From Marinobacter sp. F4206 (GTDB lineage: Bacteria > Pseudomonadota > Gammaproteobacteria > Pseudomonadales > Oleiphilaceae): DNA of 64,000 bases. Where the stretch lies: NCBI RefSeq assembly GCF_019392195.1, contig NZ_JAHXKI010000003.1, forward strand, positions 186,001 to 250,000. The letters run 5' to 3'. The notes beneath the pieces are model-generated. The model was given only the letters and a program-made list of their open reading frames with translations. It had not been told where the DNA came from and ran no database searches. Each line of letters opens with the position of its first letter. Positions within the stretch are counted from its first letter, which is position 1. Both the position numbers and the translations under genes were made by a program. Positions 48,354 to 56,047 of the stretch are shown here, in pieces.

Positions 48354-49574
48354 ATGGATTTCAATATTTCCGAAAAAGGTCAGGATTATCTCAACCGCGT
48401 GAAGGCGTTCATGGCGGACGAGATTTTTCCCATTGAGGCGCAATACCACAAAGAGCTGGCGTCCCTGGACAATCGCTGGGTCGTGTTGCCCGTGATCAAG
48501 GAACTGAAGCAGAAGGCAAAGGCGCAGGGCCTGTGGAACATGTTCTTTCCGGATGAAAAGCATGGCTGCGGCCTGCTGAATTCCGACTACGCCCTGATTG
48601 CCGAGGAAACCGGTCGCAGCTTCATTGCCCCGGAGATCTTCAACTGCAACGCGCCGGATACCGGCAACATGGAAGTGTTGATTCACTATGGTTCCGAGGA
48701 GCAGAAGGCCGAATGGCTGCCCAGGCTAATGAGCGGCGAGATCCGGTCCGCATTCTGTATGACCGAACCGGGTGTGGCCTCTTCCGATGCAACCAACATG
48801 GAAGCGACGGCGATTGTTGATGGTGACGAGGTGGTTCTGAACGGCCGCAAATGGTGGAGCACCGGTATCGGCCACCCGGATTGCAAGGTTGCGATTTTCA
48901 TGGGCCTGACGGATCCGGATGCGCAGAAACACCGCCGGCACTCAATGGTTCTGGTGCCGCTGGATACGCCGGGCGTGCGGATTGAGCGGATGCTTCCGGT
49001 ATTTGGTGAATACGATGAGCCCTATGGTCATGGCGAGGTGGTGTTCGAGAACGTCCGTCTTCCGAAAACTGCCTTTATCGCCGGCCCAGGGCGCGGGTTT
49101 GAGATTGCACAGGGCCGATTGGGGCCAGGCCGCGTACACCATTGCATGCGGGCTATCGGCGCTGCAGAACGTACACTCGAACTGCTGATCAAGCGGGCGA
49201 CAACTCGCGAAGCCTTCGGTCGTCCCATTGCCAAACTCGGTGGCAATCCGGACATCATTGCCAATGCCCGTATGGCTATCGAGCAGGCCCGTCTGCTGAC
49301 GCTGAAGTGTGCCTGGGCGCTGGATACCAAGGGCATTGCCGGCGCGTTGCAGGACGTTTCCATGATCAAGGCGGTAATTCCGTCCATGCTCCAGACCATT
49401 GTTGATCAGGCCATTCAGATTCATGGTGGGGCCGGTGTCAGTGATGATGACTTCCCGCTGACCCAGTTGTTTGCCTATGCTCGGGTATTGCGGCTGGCGG
49501 ATGGGCCGGATGAGGTGCATCGGGCTATGGTGGCTCGTCTTGAGTTGGCCAAGTACAAGAATCGGTCTGCCTGA
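48354..49574 (+). CDS. Acyl-CoA dehydrogenase, ACAD10/11-like
   Basis: A 406-residue flavoenzyme. FAD/substrate motifs: FCMTEPGVASSDATNM, WWSTGIGHPDCKVAIFMG, and the C-terminal IQIHGGAGVSDD and RLADGPDEVH. The last motif, with Asp where medium-chain enzymes have the catalytic Glu region, is like the dehydrogenase half of mammalian ACAD10/ACAD11. Those proteins fuse it to an APH-type kinase, and here an APH-type kinase gene follows two genes later. It starts the cluster opposite the LysR gene. A 175-bp gap with a long inverted repeat separates it from the next gene. Confidence 0.88.
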   Translation: MDFNISEKGQDYLNRVKAFMADEIFPIEAQYHKELASLDNRWVVLPVIKELKQKAKAQGLWNMFFPDEKHGCGLLNSDYALIAEETGRSFIAPEIFNCNAPDTGNMEVLIHYGSEEQKAEWLPRLMSGEIRSAFCMTEPGVASSDATNMEATAIVDGDEVVLNGRKWWSTGIGHPDCKVAIFMGLTDPDAQKHRRHSMVLVPLDTPGVRIERMLPVFGEYDEPYGHGEVVFENVRLPKTAFIAGPGRGFEIAQGRLGPGRVHHCMRAIGAAERTLELLIKRATTREAFGRPIAKLGGNPDIIANARMAIEQARLLTLKCAWALDTKGIAGALQDVSMIKAVIPSMLQTIVDQAIQIHGGAGVSDDDFPLTQLFAYARVLRLADGPDEVHRAMVARLELAKYKNRSA

Positions 49575-49584
49575 TTTTGGGGAG

Positions 49585-49697
49585 GGAGCCGGCGGCATGA
49601 GGCCTCTGAAACCCGCTCCGTCGGCACATCCATGTGGCGCTTGAGCTTCGCCATCCATGGCTTCGCACAGTTTCAGAGGCCCCATGCCGCCAGCTCC
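49585..49697. repeat. Long inverted repeat (28-bp arms), candidate interspersed element
   Basis: Left arm 49585-49612 and right arm 49670-49697 pair at 26 of 28 positions, around a 57-nt loop that itself contains a small hairpin (tggcg and cgcca) and two copies of catccatg. It begins ten bases after the dehydrogenase stop. It looks like a REP/MITE-type or Marinobacter intergenic repeat placed inside the cluster. No ORF or transposase is present. Confidence 0.75.
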
Positions 49698-49749
49698 GTT
49701 CAGCATCGGAGTTGGCTTCGCTTATTTATAGCAGGTGACGGAAATAACT

Positions 49750-50586
49750 ATGACACAGAGAGTATTCATAACAGGCGGCGCAAGCGGGCTCGGTCGTGCC
49801 ATTGCGTTGCGTTACGCAAAAGAGGGCGCAAAGGTCTGCATTGGTGACATCAACCCGGAGCAGGGCGTCAGTGTCGAGCAGGAGATCAACAACGCCGGCG
49901 GCGAGGGCTATTTCGTCGAATGCGATGTTCGCCGACTGACCGATCTGGAGAAAATCTGTGACGATCTGACCTCCAAGTGGGGTGGGGTGGATGTTGTGGT
50001 GAACAACGCCGGCGTTGCTTCTGCCGGGTCCATCGAAGATACCACGATGGCAGATTGGGAGTGGATCCTGGACATCAATGTTCTGGGTGTTGTGCGCGGT
50101 TGCAAGGCATTCACCCCCCAGTTCAAGAAACAGGGTTCCGGCACGTTTGTGAATATTGCCTCCATGGCCGGCCTGATGCTGGCACCGCTGATGGATAGCT
50201 ACAATGTATCCAAGGCAGGGGTTATTGCACTGTCCGAAACTCTGAGCCAGGAGTTGCGCAGCGACGGCATTCACGTGAGTTGTGTCTGTCCGGCGTTTTT
50301 CCAGACCAACCTCGCCAGCAGCATGCGGTCGGATCTGCCCGGTGTTCAGCAGAACGTGAACAAGCTGATGAAGCGTTCCAATATTACTGCGGAAAATGTG
50401 GCTGAGGACATTGTACGGTCGATCAAGGACAAGAGCTTCTGGGTGCTGCCTCACGCCAAGGAACGTCGCATGTGGATGCTCAAGCGGCACGCGCCCAAGG
50501 CGTTTGACTGGTTGATGCACCAGGAAAGCAAGCGCTGGATGAGCAAGATGGGCGGCAAGGCCTTAGCCTACCGGTCGGAAACATAA
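49750..50586 (+). CDS. Short-chain dehydrogenase/reductase (SDR)
   Basis: A 278-residue classical SDR. The Rossmann motif ITGGASGLGRAIALRYA, NNAG at about residue 85, and the active-site YNVSKAGVIA are present. The Asp at the end of the second strand (CIGDINPEQ) favours NAD over NADP. The C-terminus extends about 40 residues past the standard SDR fold. I use ATG 49750; a GTG five codons upstream is possible. It is separated by 14 bp from the kinase gene, so these are cotranscribed. Confidence 0.85.
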   Translation: MTQRVFITGGASGLGRAIALRYAKEGAKVCIGDINPEQGVSVEQEINNAGGEGYFVECDVRRLTDLEKICDDLTSKWGGVDVVVNNAGVASAGSIEDTTMADWEWILDINVLGVVRGCKAFTPQFKKQGSGTFVNIASMAGLMLAPLMDSYNVSKAGVIALSETLSQELRSDGIHVSCVCPAFFQTNLASSMRSDLPGVQQNVNKLMKRSNITAENVAEDIVRSIKDKSFWVLPHAKERRMWMLKRHAPKAFDWLMHQESKRWMSKMGGKALAYRSET

Positions 50587-50600
50587 GAGGAGAGCCCTGA

Positions 50601-51665
50601 ATGACCCAGATTGATCAGGCGATGGATGTTCGCGAAGGCGAGGAGCTGGATGTTGCTGCGGTGGACCGGTTCATGAAGCAGGCCATGCCGGAACTGGACG
50701 GCGCACCGGAGATTCGTCAGTACCCGGGCGGCGCCTCCAACCTGACCTATCAGGTGGATTATGGTGACCGCTCGTTCGTGCTGCGCCGCCCGCCGTTTGG
50801 CAAGATTGCCAAGTCCGCCCATGACATGCTTCGCGAAGCGAAGGTGATGAAGGCCCTGAAGCCCGTATACCCCTATGTCCCGAACATCATCGCCATCTGC
50901 GACGACCACGATGTGCTGGGGTGCGATTTCTATGTGATGGAGCGCCTCAAAGGCATCATCCTGCGCCAGGACTTCCCGAAGGGCTTCGAACTGAGCGAAG
51001 CCGACACCCGCAAGCTGTGCCTGAATGTGGTCGACAAACTGGTGGACTTGCATCGCGTGGACGCCAAGGCCGCGGGCCTCGATAAGCTTGGCAAGGGCGA
51101 GGGGTATGTCCAGCGTCAGATCGGTGGTTGGAGTGACCGGTTCCGCAAGGCCCGCACCGACGATGTTGGTGATTTCGAGGCGGTCATGGCCTGGCTCAAC
51201 GAGAAGATGCCCGATGACCTTGCCCAGGTCGTTATCCATAACGATTTCCGCTTCGACAACGTGGTGCTCAATCCGGATAACCCGTTCGAAGTAATTGGCG
51301 TGCTGGATTGGGAAATGGCAACCATTGGCGACCCGCTGATGGACCTCGGTAACAGTCTCGCCTACTGGATCGAGGCCGACGATGAGGGACCATTCCAGAT
51401 GCTGCGGCGCCAGCCAACGCACCGGCCGGGCATGTTGAGCCGCGAGGAAGTGGTGGAGTACTACATGGAGAAGTCGGGCTTCCGGGTCGATAACTTTGAT
51501 TTCTATGAAATCTATGGTCTTTTCCGGCTGGCGGTGATCATTCAACAGATCTACTACCGGTATTACCACGGTCAGACCAAAGACAAGCGGTTTGCTGCGT
51601 TCGGCCACGCTGCCAACTACCTGGAGAAGCGCTGCCAGCGGCTGATCGCCGAGAGTTCGCTGTAA
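50601..51665 (+). CDS. APH-family phosphotransferase (ACAD10/11 kinase-domain-like)
   Basis: A 354-residue protein-kinase-like small-molecule kinase. The Brenner motif is VIHNDFRFDN (His213, Asp215, Asn220) and the metal motif is LDWEMATIGDP (Asp236). The sequence YPGGASNLTYQV near residue 38 is the nucleotide-binding loop of the group annotated as acyl-CoA-linked phosphotransferases. In the levulinate pathway LvaA, and in mammalian ACAD10/11, such a kinase phosphorylates the 4-hydroxyl of hydroxyacyl-CoA. Association with an ACAD11-like gene makes that role likely here and antibiotic resistance unlikely. Its stop overlaps the next start (TAATG). Confidence 0.85.
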   Translation: MTQIDQAMDVREGEELDVAAVDRFMKQAMPELDGAPEIRQYPGGASNLTYQVDYGDRSFVLRRPPFGKIAKSAHDMLREAKVMKALKPVYPYVPNIIAICDDHDVLGCDFYVMERLKGIILRQDFPKGFELSEADTRKLCLNVVDKLVDLHRVDAKAAGLDKLGKGEGYVQRQIGGWSDRFRKARTDDVGDFEAVMAWLNEKMPDDLAQVVIHNDFRFDNVVLNPDNPFEVIGVLDWEMATIGDPLMDLGNSLAYWIEADDEGPFQMLRRQPTHRPGMLSREEVVEYYMEKSGFRVDNFDFYEIYGLFRLAVIIQQIYYRYYHGQTKDKRFAAFGHAANYLEKRCQRLIAESSL

Positions 51666-52354
51666 TGGCCACGGTTTACCTGGTACGTCACGGACAGGCC
51701 AGTTTCGGCAAGGCCAACTACGATCAGCTGTCGCCCACCGGCTGGGAGCAGGGACGGTCGTTGGGGCGTTGGCTGGCAGGCAAAGTGGTGCCGGATGCCA
51801 TTTTTGGCGGCAATCTGGAACGGCATCGGGAAACCGTCGAGGCCATCGCCACCGGTTTTGGTGCCCGGCTTCCGGATATGCAGGTGGCTCCCGGGTTCAA
51901 TGAGTTCGACCACACCGAGGTGGTGACCCGTTTTCGCCCGGCGTGGAGTGACCGGGCAGTGATGGCAAGAGACCTTCAGGCGTTTCCGAAACCGGCCAGG
52001 GCCTTCCAGGAGGCCTTTGTCCAGGCGGTCCGTCGCTGGGCTTCGGGTGAGCATGATCATGAGTACGGGGAGACCTGGCCGGATTTCAAGACCAGGGTCC
52101 TGCGGGCGTTTGACGAGATGATTGAATTCGCCGATGGCGGCGACGTTCTGGTGGCCACCTCGGGCGGTCCGATCTCAGTCATTTGCCAGCAGCTGCTCGG
52201 CCTGGACGACACGCGCGCGCTGGCGCTGAACGAGGTCATCGCCAACACCAGTGTCAGCCGGGTGCTGTATTCCGGCCCCCGCCGCAGCCTGTCCGTATTT
52301 AATAATTACAGTCACCTGGAAGCGGAAGATCCCGCCCTGGTGACCTTCCGCTAA
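51665..52354 (+). CDS. Histidine phosphatase-superfamily protein, atypical active site
   Basis: A 229-residue protein with the N-terminal LVRHGQASFG (phospho-accepting His9) and the conserved Arg in GGNLERHRETVEAI. The second catalytic His, normally directly before Gly-Gly, is Ser166 (VATSGGPIS). Without it, phosphatase chemistry should be weakened; another residue may substitute or the protein may only bind phosphorylated ligands. It overlaps the kinase gene by one base and precedes an SDR gene by 16 bp, so it belongs to the same transcript. Confidence 0.85.
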   Translation: MATVYLVRHGQASFGKANYDQLSPTGWEQGRSLGRWLAGKVVPDAIFGGNLERHRETVEAIATGFGARLPDMQVAPGFNEFDHTEVVTRFRPAWSDRAVMARDLQAFPKPARAFQEAFVQAVRRWASGEHDHEYGETWPDFKTRVLRAFDEMIEFADGGDVLVATSGGPISVICQQLLGLDDTRALALNEVIANTSVSRVLYSGPRRSLSVFNNYSHLEAEDPALVTFR

Positions 52355-52370
52355 CGATTGAGGTGAGTGA

Positions 52371-53141
52371 ATGAGCAATACAGACCTGTTTGATCTGACC
52401 GGTAAGGTCGCCCTGATTACCGGCGCCAGCCGTGGTATCGGGGAGAGCATCGCCCGCACACTGGCGAATTACGGGGCTCACGTGATTGTCAGCAGCCGCA
52501 AGATCGACGGTTGTGAGGCGGTCGCCGGCAGCATCCGTGAGGCCGGCGGCAGTGCCGAAGCACACGCGTGCCATATTGGCGACATGGATCAGATCGAGGG
52601 CATCTGGGCACACATCGAGAAAGCGCACGGCAAGCTCGACATCCTGGTGAACAACGCCGCCTCAAACCCTTACTTCGGGCCCGTTGAAGATACCGATCTT
52701 GGTGCGTTCAACAAGACGGTCGACGTGAACATCCGCGGCTATTTCTTCATGTGCGCCCGCGGTGCCCAGATGATGAAGAAAGCCGGTGGCGGTGCCATCG
52801 TGAACGTGGCGTCGGTGAATGGCGTTAATCCCGGCCACTTCCAGGGCATCTATTCCATTACCAAGGCGGCGGTTATCTCCATGACCAAGTCGTTTGCCAT
52901 GGAACTGGGCCAGCAGAACATTCGCGTAAACGCGCTTTTGCCGGGTCTGACCGACACCAAGTTCGCCAGTGCACTGACCACCAACGATGCCATCAAGAAA
53001 CAGGCAATGGCGCATATTCCCATGAAGCGCGTGGCGGATCCTGATGAAATGGCGGGTACCGTTCTTTACCTGGTGTCCGGGGCGTCGAGCTATACCACCG
53101 GCGCCTGCATTAACGCGGACGGTGGTTACCTGACGGTTTAA
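52371..53141 (+). CDS. SDR-family oxidoreductase
   Basis: A 256-residue classical SDR distinct from the one at 49750. Motifs: ITGASRGIGESIART, NNAASNP, the active-site YSITKAAVISMTK, and the C-terminal YTTGACINADGGYLTV, where the usual VDGG reads ADGG. It resembles 3-oxoacyl-ACP reductase-type and 3-hydroxyacyl-CoA SDRs; it would fit a 3-hydroxyacyl-CoA oxidation step. It is the last gene of the cluster; the convergent DUF6279 gene ends five bases later. Confidence 0.87.
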   Translation: MSNTDLFDLTGKVALITGASRGIGESIARTLANYGAHVIVSSRKIDGCEAVAGSIREAGGSAEAHACHIGDMDQIEGIWAHIEKAHGKLDILVNNAASNPYFGPVEDTDLGAFNKTVDVNIRGYFFMCARGAQMMKKAGGGAIVNVASVNGVNPGHFQGIYSITKAAVISMTKSFAMELGQQNIRVNALLPGLTDTKFASALTTNDAIKKQAMAHIPMKRVADPDEMAGTVLYLVSGASSYTTGACINADGGYLTV

Positions 53142-53146
53142 TCCGC

Positions 53147-54043
53147 TCAGCGTTCTGCGACTTCGGAGCCTGGTGAGCAGGTCAGGGCTTCGAAGTCGCC
53201 CTTCAACTCGGTCGCTTCGTTCTGCAGGTGGGCCAGGTGGGTTGAGTTGCCCGCCGCAATGACATCGTGCATCAGGGTTTTCAATGCTGCTCGACTCTCC
53301 GCCATCATGGCCGCGTATTCCTCCCCCCGCACCTGTTCCGAGTCCCGCATGAGTCGTTCGACGTCACTGGCGAACACGGCTTCATGTCGCCGATCCAGTG
53401 CTGTAAGCAGGGCCAGTTGCCAGTTCCGACGTCCCTGTAACCAGATTTCGGTTTGTCGCCCGCGTTTCTCCGACCAGCGTGCTATGATCGCCCGCTGTTC
53501 CTCATTCAAGGCGCCCAGCCAGCGTTTCACCCGTTCTTCGGTGCGTTCAGCCCGGGCGGACGCGGTCGCCTCGAGGTCTTCGGCAAGATACTCCTCTCTT
53601 CGCTCCCGTTGACTCTCGTTCATGTTTTCAGCCAGTTCCCTTACCTGCTCGTCTGTCAGGCTGGCAAGCAGGTCTGTGGCAATCGGGATGGCTCGGTTCA
53701 GGAGGGGCGGGAAGAACTCGAACAGCTGTTCCTGGTGGTAGGCGACGGCGTCTGGGTCGAGATTGCGTTGCCGGACATCGGTTTCCAAGGTGCCGAGCCA
53801 GCGCCGATATCGTGGCAATTCGTAGGAACAGTGCCACTGCCGTAGCTCATCAATATCGCGACTGAGCTGCTCTTTCTGGGCGTCGGTGAGAGTGACATAA
53901 TCCTCAACCCACCAGACGATTCCCCAGTCGGCGTATCGGTAGGCTGTGCGAGTCGAGCTACAACCAGACAGAATCAGCAGGCTGATGCAGAACAGGCTGA
54001 TCCAGCGGAAGCATACAGTCGGGAGAAAGTCTGGCCTGTTCAT
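53147..54043 (-). CDS. DUF6279 lipoprotein
   Basis: A 298-residue lipoprotein. The chosen ATG (54043) gives a signal ending in the lipobox LILSGC; an upstream ATG at 54070 would add nine residues before the signal. The mature part is helical, highly charged and rich in Glu and Arg (ERTEERVKRWLGALNEEQRA), with a conserved-looking YADWGIVWWVEDYV just after the Cys. This fits the DUF6279 family, of unknown function. It is divergent from a DUF2798 gene. Confidence 0.78.
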   Translation of the reverse strand: MNRPDFLPTVCFRWISLFCISLLILSGCSSTRTAYRYADWGIVWWVEDYVTLTDAQKEQLSRDIDELRQWHCSYELPRYRRWLGTLETDVRQRNLDPDAVAYHQEQLFEFFPPLLNRAIPIATDLLASLTDEQVRELAENMNESQRERREEYLAEDLEATASARAERTEERVKRWLGALNEEQRAIIARWSEKRGRQTEIWLQGRRNWQLALLTALDRRHEAVFASDVERLMRDSEQVRGEEYAAMMAESRAALKTLMHDVIAAGNSTHLAHLQNEATELKGDFEALTCSPGSEVAER

Positions 54044-54185
54044 AATGTCCCCGGAGCGAAAAAACAGCACCCTCGTAAAAAGATCGCAAGCTTATTATCA
54101 TGCGTACCCTGTTCCGATTCAGTGTACGACATTTCGCTTCAGACAGATGTACTTGTCGAAGTCCGGTGTCTCAACGGGAGATAGT

Positions 54186-54428
54186 ATGGCCAGAATAAAG
54201 CCCGCACGTATACGCCAGCTGGTGTTCGGGGTTTACATGTCCGGCATCATGTCGTTTCTGATGTCCGGTGTCATTACGCTCCTTAACACTGGCATTAATG
54301 GCGGCTTCCCTGGCCGTTGGCTGGCCGCCTGGCTGGTCGCTTGGGCCGTTGCGTTTCCATTGGTTACATTCATCGCACCGCTCGCGGGTCGGCTCACGGA
54401 CTTCACGCTCCGCCTGTTTGATCAGTGA
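54186..54428 (+). CDS. DUF2798 membrane protein
   Basis: An 80-residue protein with two membrane segments (about residues 12-33 and 45-66) and a basic N-terminus. The pattern MSGIMSFLMSGVITLLNTG and FPLVTFIAPLAGRLTDFTL is typical of DUF2798, small inner-membrane proteins of unknown role. The ATG at 54186 has a gggag site; the frame is open for 80 codons upstream, but that region overlaps the divergent lipoprotein gene and is unlikely to be coding. Confidence 0.8.
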   Translation: MARIKPARIRQLVFGVYMSGIMSFLMSGVITLLNTGINGGFPGRWLAAWLVAWAVAFPLVTFIAPLAGRLTDFTLRLFDQ

Positions 54429-54587
54429 GAAATCCGGAACGCCTGTTCGCCCAAACGTAAAATCATGTTAATCCGTTTCGTTTGAGCTCCCGTAGATTGC
54501 TGGTAGGCACAGTTCAGGGAATGAATTAGTGCAGGTTCGAACCACTCAACCCTGGTAACTAACCTCAGCAATCGAGGAACAGTAACA

Positions 54588-55988
54588 ATGAATACAAAAC
54601 TTGCCTTGCCGTTAGTGGTCGCCGGTAGCGTTCTGCTCTCCGGTTGTTTTGACGATGACGACGATCCAACAAATACCAGTGTCAGGGTGGTGCATGCCTC
54701 CTCTGATGCTCCTGCCGTTAATGTGCGCTTGAACGATGACACCGTGGTCTCGGGCGCCGACTTCAAGCAGGCCGCAGTTCTGACACCGGCAGCCGGGAGT
54801 TCGACTATCGCTGTCGATGGCATCCTCCCCGGTGGTGATACCGCCACCGTGATCGAGGCGGATGCGGCCCTGCGTTTTGATACCAGCTACGACGTGATTG
54901 CCGTCGGAAAGGTGGGTGATGAGACCATCGAACCGCTTATCCTGACGGACGATGGCAGTCGGGAGTCCTCTGATTCTGTTCGGCTTCGCGTGGCTCACCT
55001 GTCACCGGATGCACAAGCGGCGGCGGCCGGACCGGTGGATGTGTATGTGACCGCGTTCGGGGAGGAGTTGCCGGCCGAGGCGACCTTTACATTCTCGTTC
55101 AAGGAGAGTGTCGGGCCACTTGAAGTCCCAGCGGGCGAGTACCAGATTCGGGTAACGCCTGCGGGCGCGGAGACTGTTGTCTATGACAGCGGGAACGTGC
55201 CCTTGCCAGCGGGTGCTGATCTGCTGATTGGTGCGGTGGATAATACCGTCTCAGGTGAATCTCCGGTGAGCCTGCTTGCGATTGATGGTGACGCCGTAAC
55301 CGAGATCCTCGACGCCAATACCGGCGCGGGTATACGGGCGGTTCATAACTCTGCTGATGTAGGGCCGGTCGATATTTATGTTAATGGCACGCCAGGAGTC
55401 GACACCGCAGCAGTTGTCGGCCTGGAGTTCCCGGAGACCGTCCCGGCTGCGCCAGCCACAGGACAGTATGTGGTGCTTGAAGCCGGTGAAAACCAGATCG
55501 TTGTGACTGCTAGTGGCGGAACCGCTGCTGCCATTGATGAAACGCTCAGCCTGGCCTTGGGTGATATTTCGACGGTAATTGCAGCCGGAACGGCCGCAGA
55601 TAGCAGTATTCAGGCAATCGTTGTCCCGGACGACAATCGGAGTATTGCCACCGCAGCAAAACTGCGCGTGATACATGGCGCCTTTGAGGCGCAAGTGGTT
55701 GATGTCTATTTGCTGCCAACTGCGGAAGGCGGTGCGGCTGCAACGGAGATCAACAACGCAGAGCCTGCATTGGACAACTTTGAGTTCGGCGATTCATCCG
55801 GGTATCTGCAAGTTCCGGAGGGTGATTATGTTGTCTTTATCACCACCACGGACGGTAGCGAATTGCTCAAGACCGGTAGCATCACGTTAAGCGCGGGAGG
55901 CGTGTATACCGCTATTGCACGCGTAGCTCCTGAGGATGGAGACAATGTTGCAGGGCTTACGCTTCTGGATGACTTCGTCATCGAATGA
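54588..55988 (+). CDS. DUF4397-repeat lipoprotein
   Basis: A 466-residue surface or periplasmic lipoprotein: signal with lipobox VLLSGC, then an Asp-rich linker (FDDDDDP) and a beta-rich body. Four related segments starting near residues 33, 131, 249 and 359 share the pattern [VLI]R[VA][VAI]H followed by P/V-V-[DN]-V-Y/R, the core of DUF4397 domains. The protein is acidic and has few basic residues, as expected of a marine exported protein. The family is widespread and uncharacterised. A strong terminator follows the stop. Confidence 0.85.
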   Translation: MNTKLALPLVVAGSVLLSGCFDDDDDPTNTSVRVVHASSDAPAVNVRLNDDTVVSGADFKQAAVLTPAAGSSTIAVDGILPGGDTATVIEADAALRFDTSYDVIAVGKVGDETIEPLILTDDGSRESSDSVRLRVAHLSPDAQAAAAGPVDVYVTAFGEELPAEATFTFSFKESVGPLEVPAGEYQIRVTPAGAETVVYDSGNVPLPAGADLLIGAVDNTVSGESPVSLLAIDGDAVTEILDANTGAGIRAVHNSADVGPVDIYVNGTPGVDTAAVVGLEFPETVPAAPATGQYVVLEAGENQIVVTASGGTAAAIDETLSLALGDISTVIAAGTAADSSIQAIVVPDDNRSIATAAKLRVIHGAFEAQVVDVYLLPTAEGGAAATEINNAEPALDNFEFGDSSGYLQVPEGDYVVFITTTDGSELLKTGSITLSAGGVYTAIARVAPEDGDNVAGLTLLDDFVIE

Positions 55989-56021
55989 TCACGGTTAGTT
56001 ATTTAGAAGAAAAGGAATGAC

Positions 56022-56047
56022 AAAGCCCCGGCACTGCCGGGGCTTTT
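56022..56047 (+). terminator. Rho-independent terminator after the DUF4397 gene
   Basis: A 10-bp perfect stem (aaagccccgg and its complement) with loop cactg, followed by T residues. It lies between two convergent genes and, being symmetric with A residues on the left, may work for both. Confidence 0.88.

Noticed and set aside
50601-51665. Aminoglycoside resistance gene
   Set aside because: The APH fold is present, but the acyl-CoA dehydrogenase/SDR context and the ACAD10/11-like sequence point to metabolism instead.
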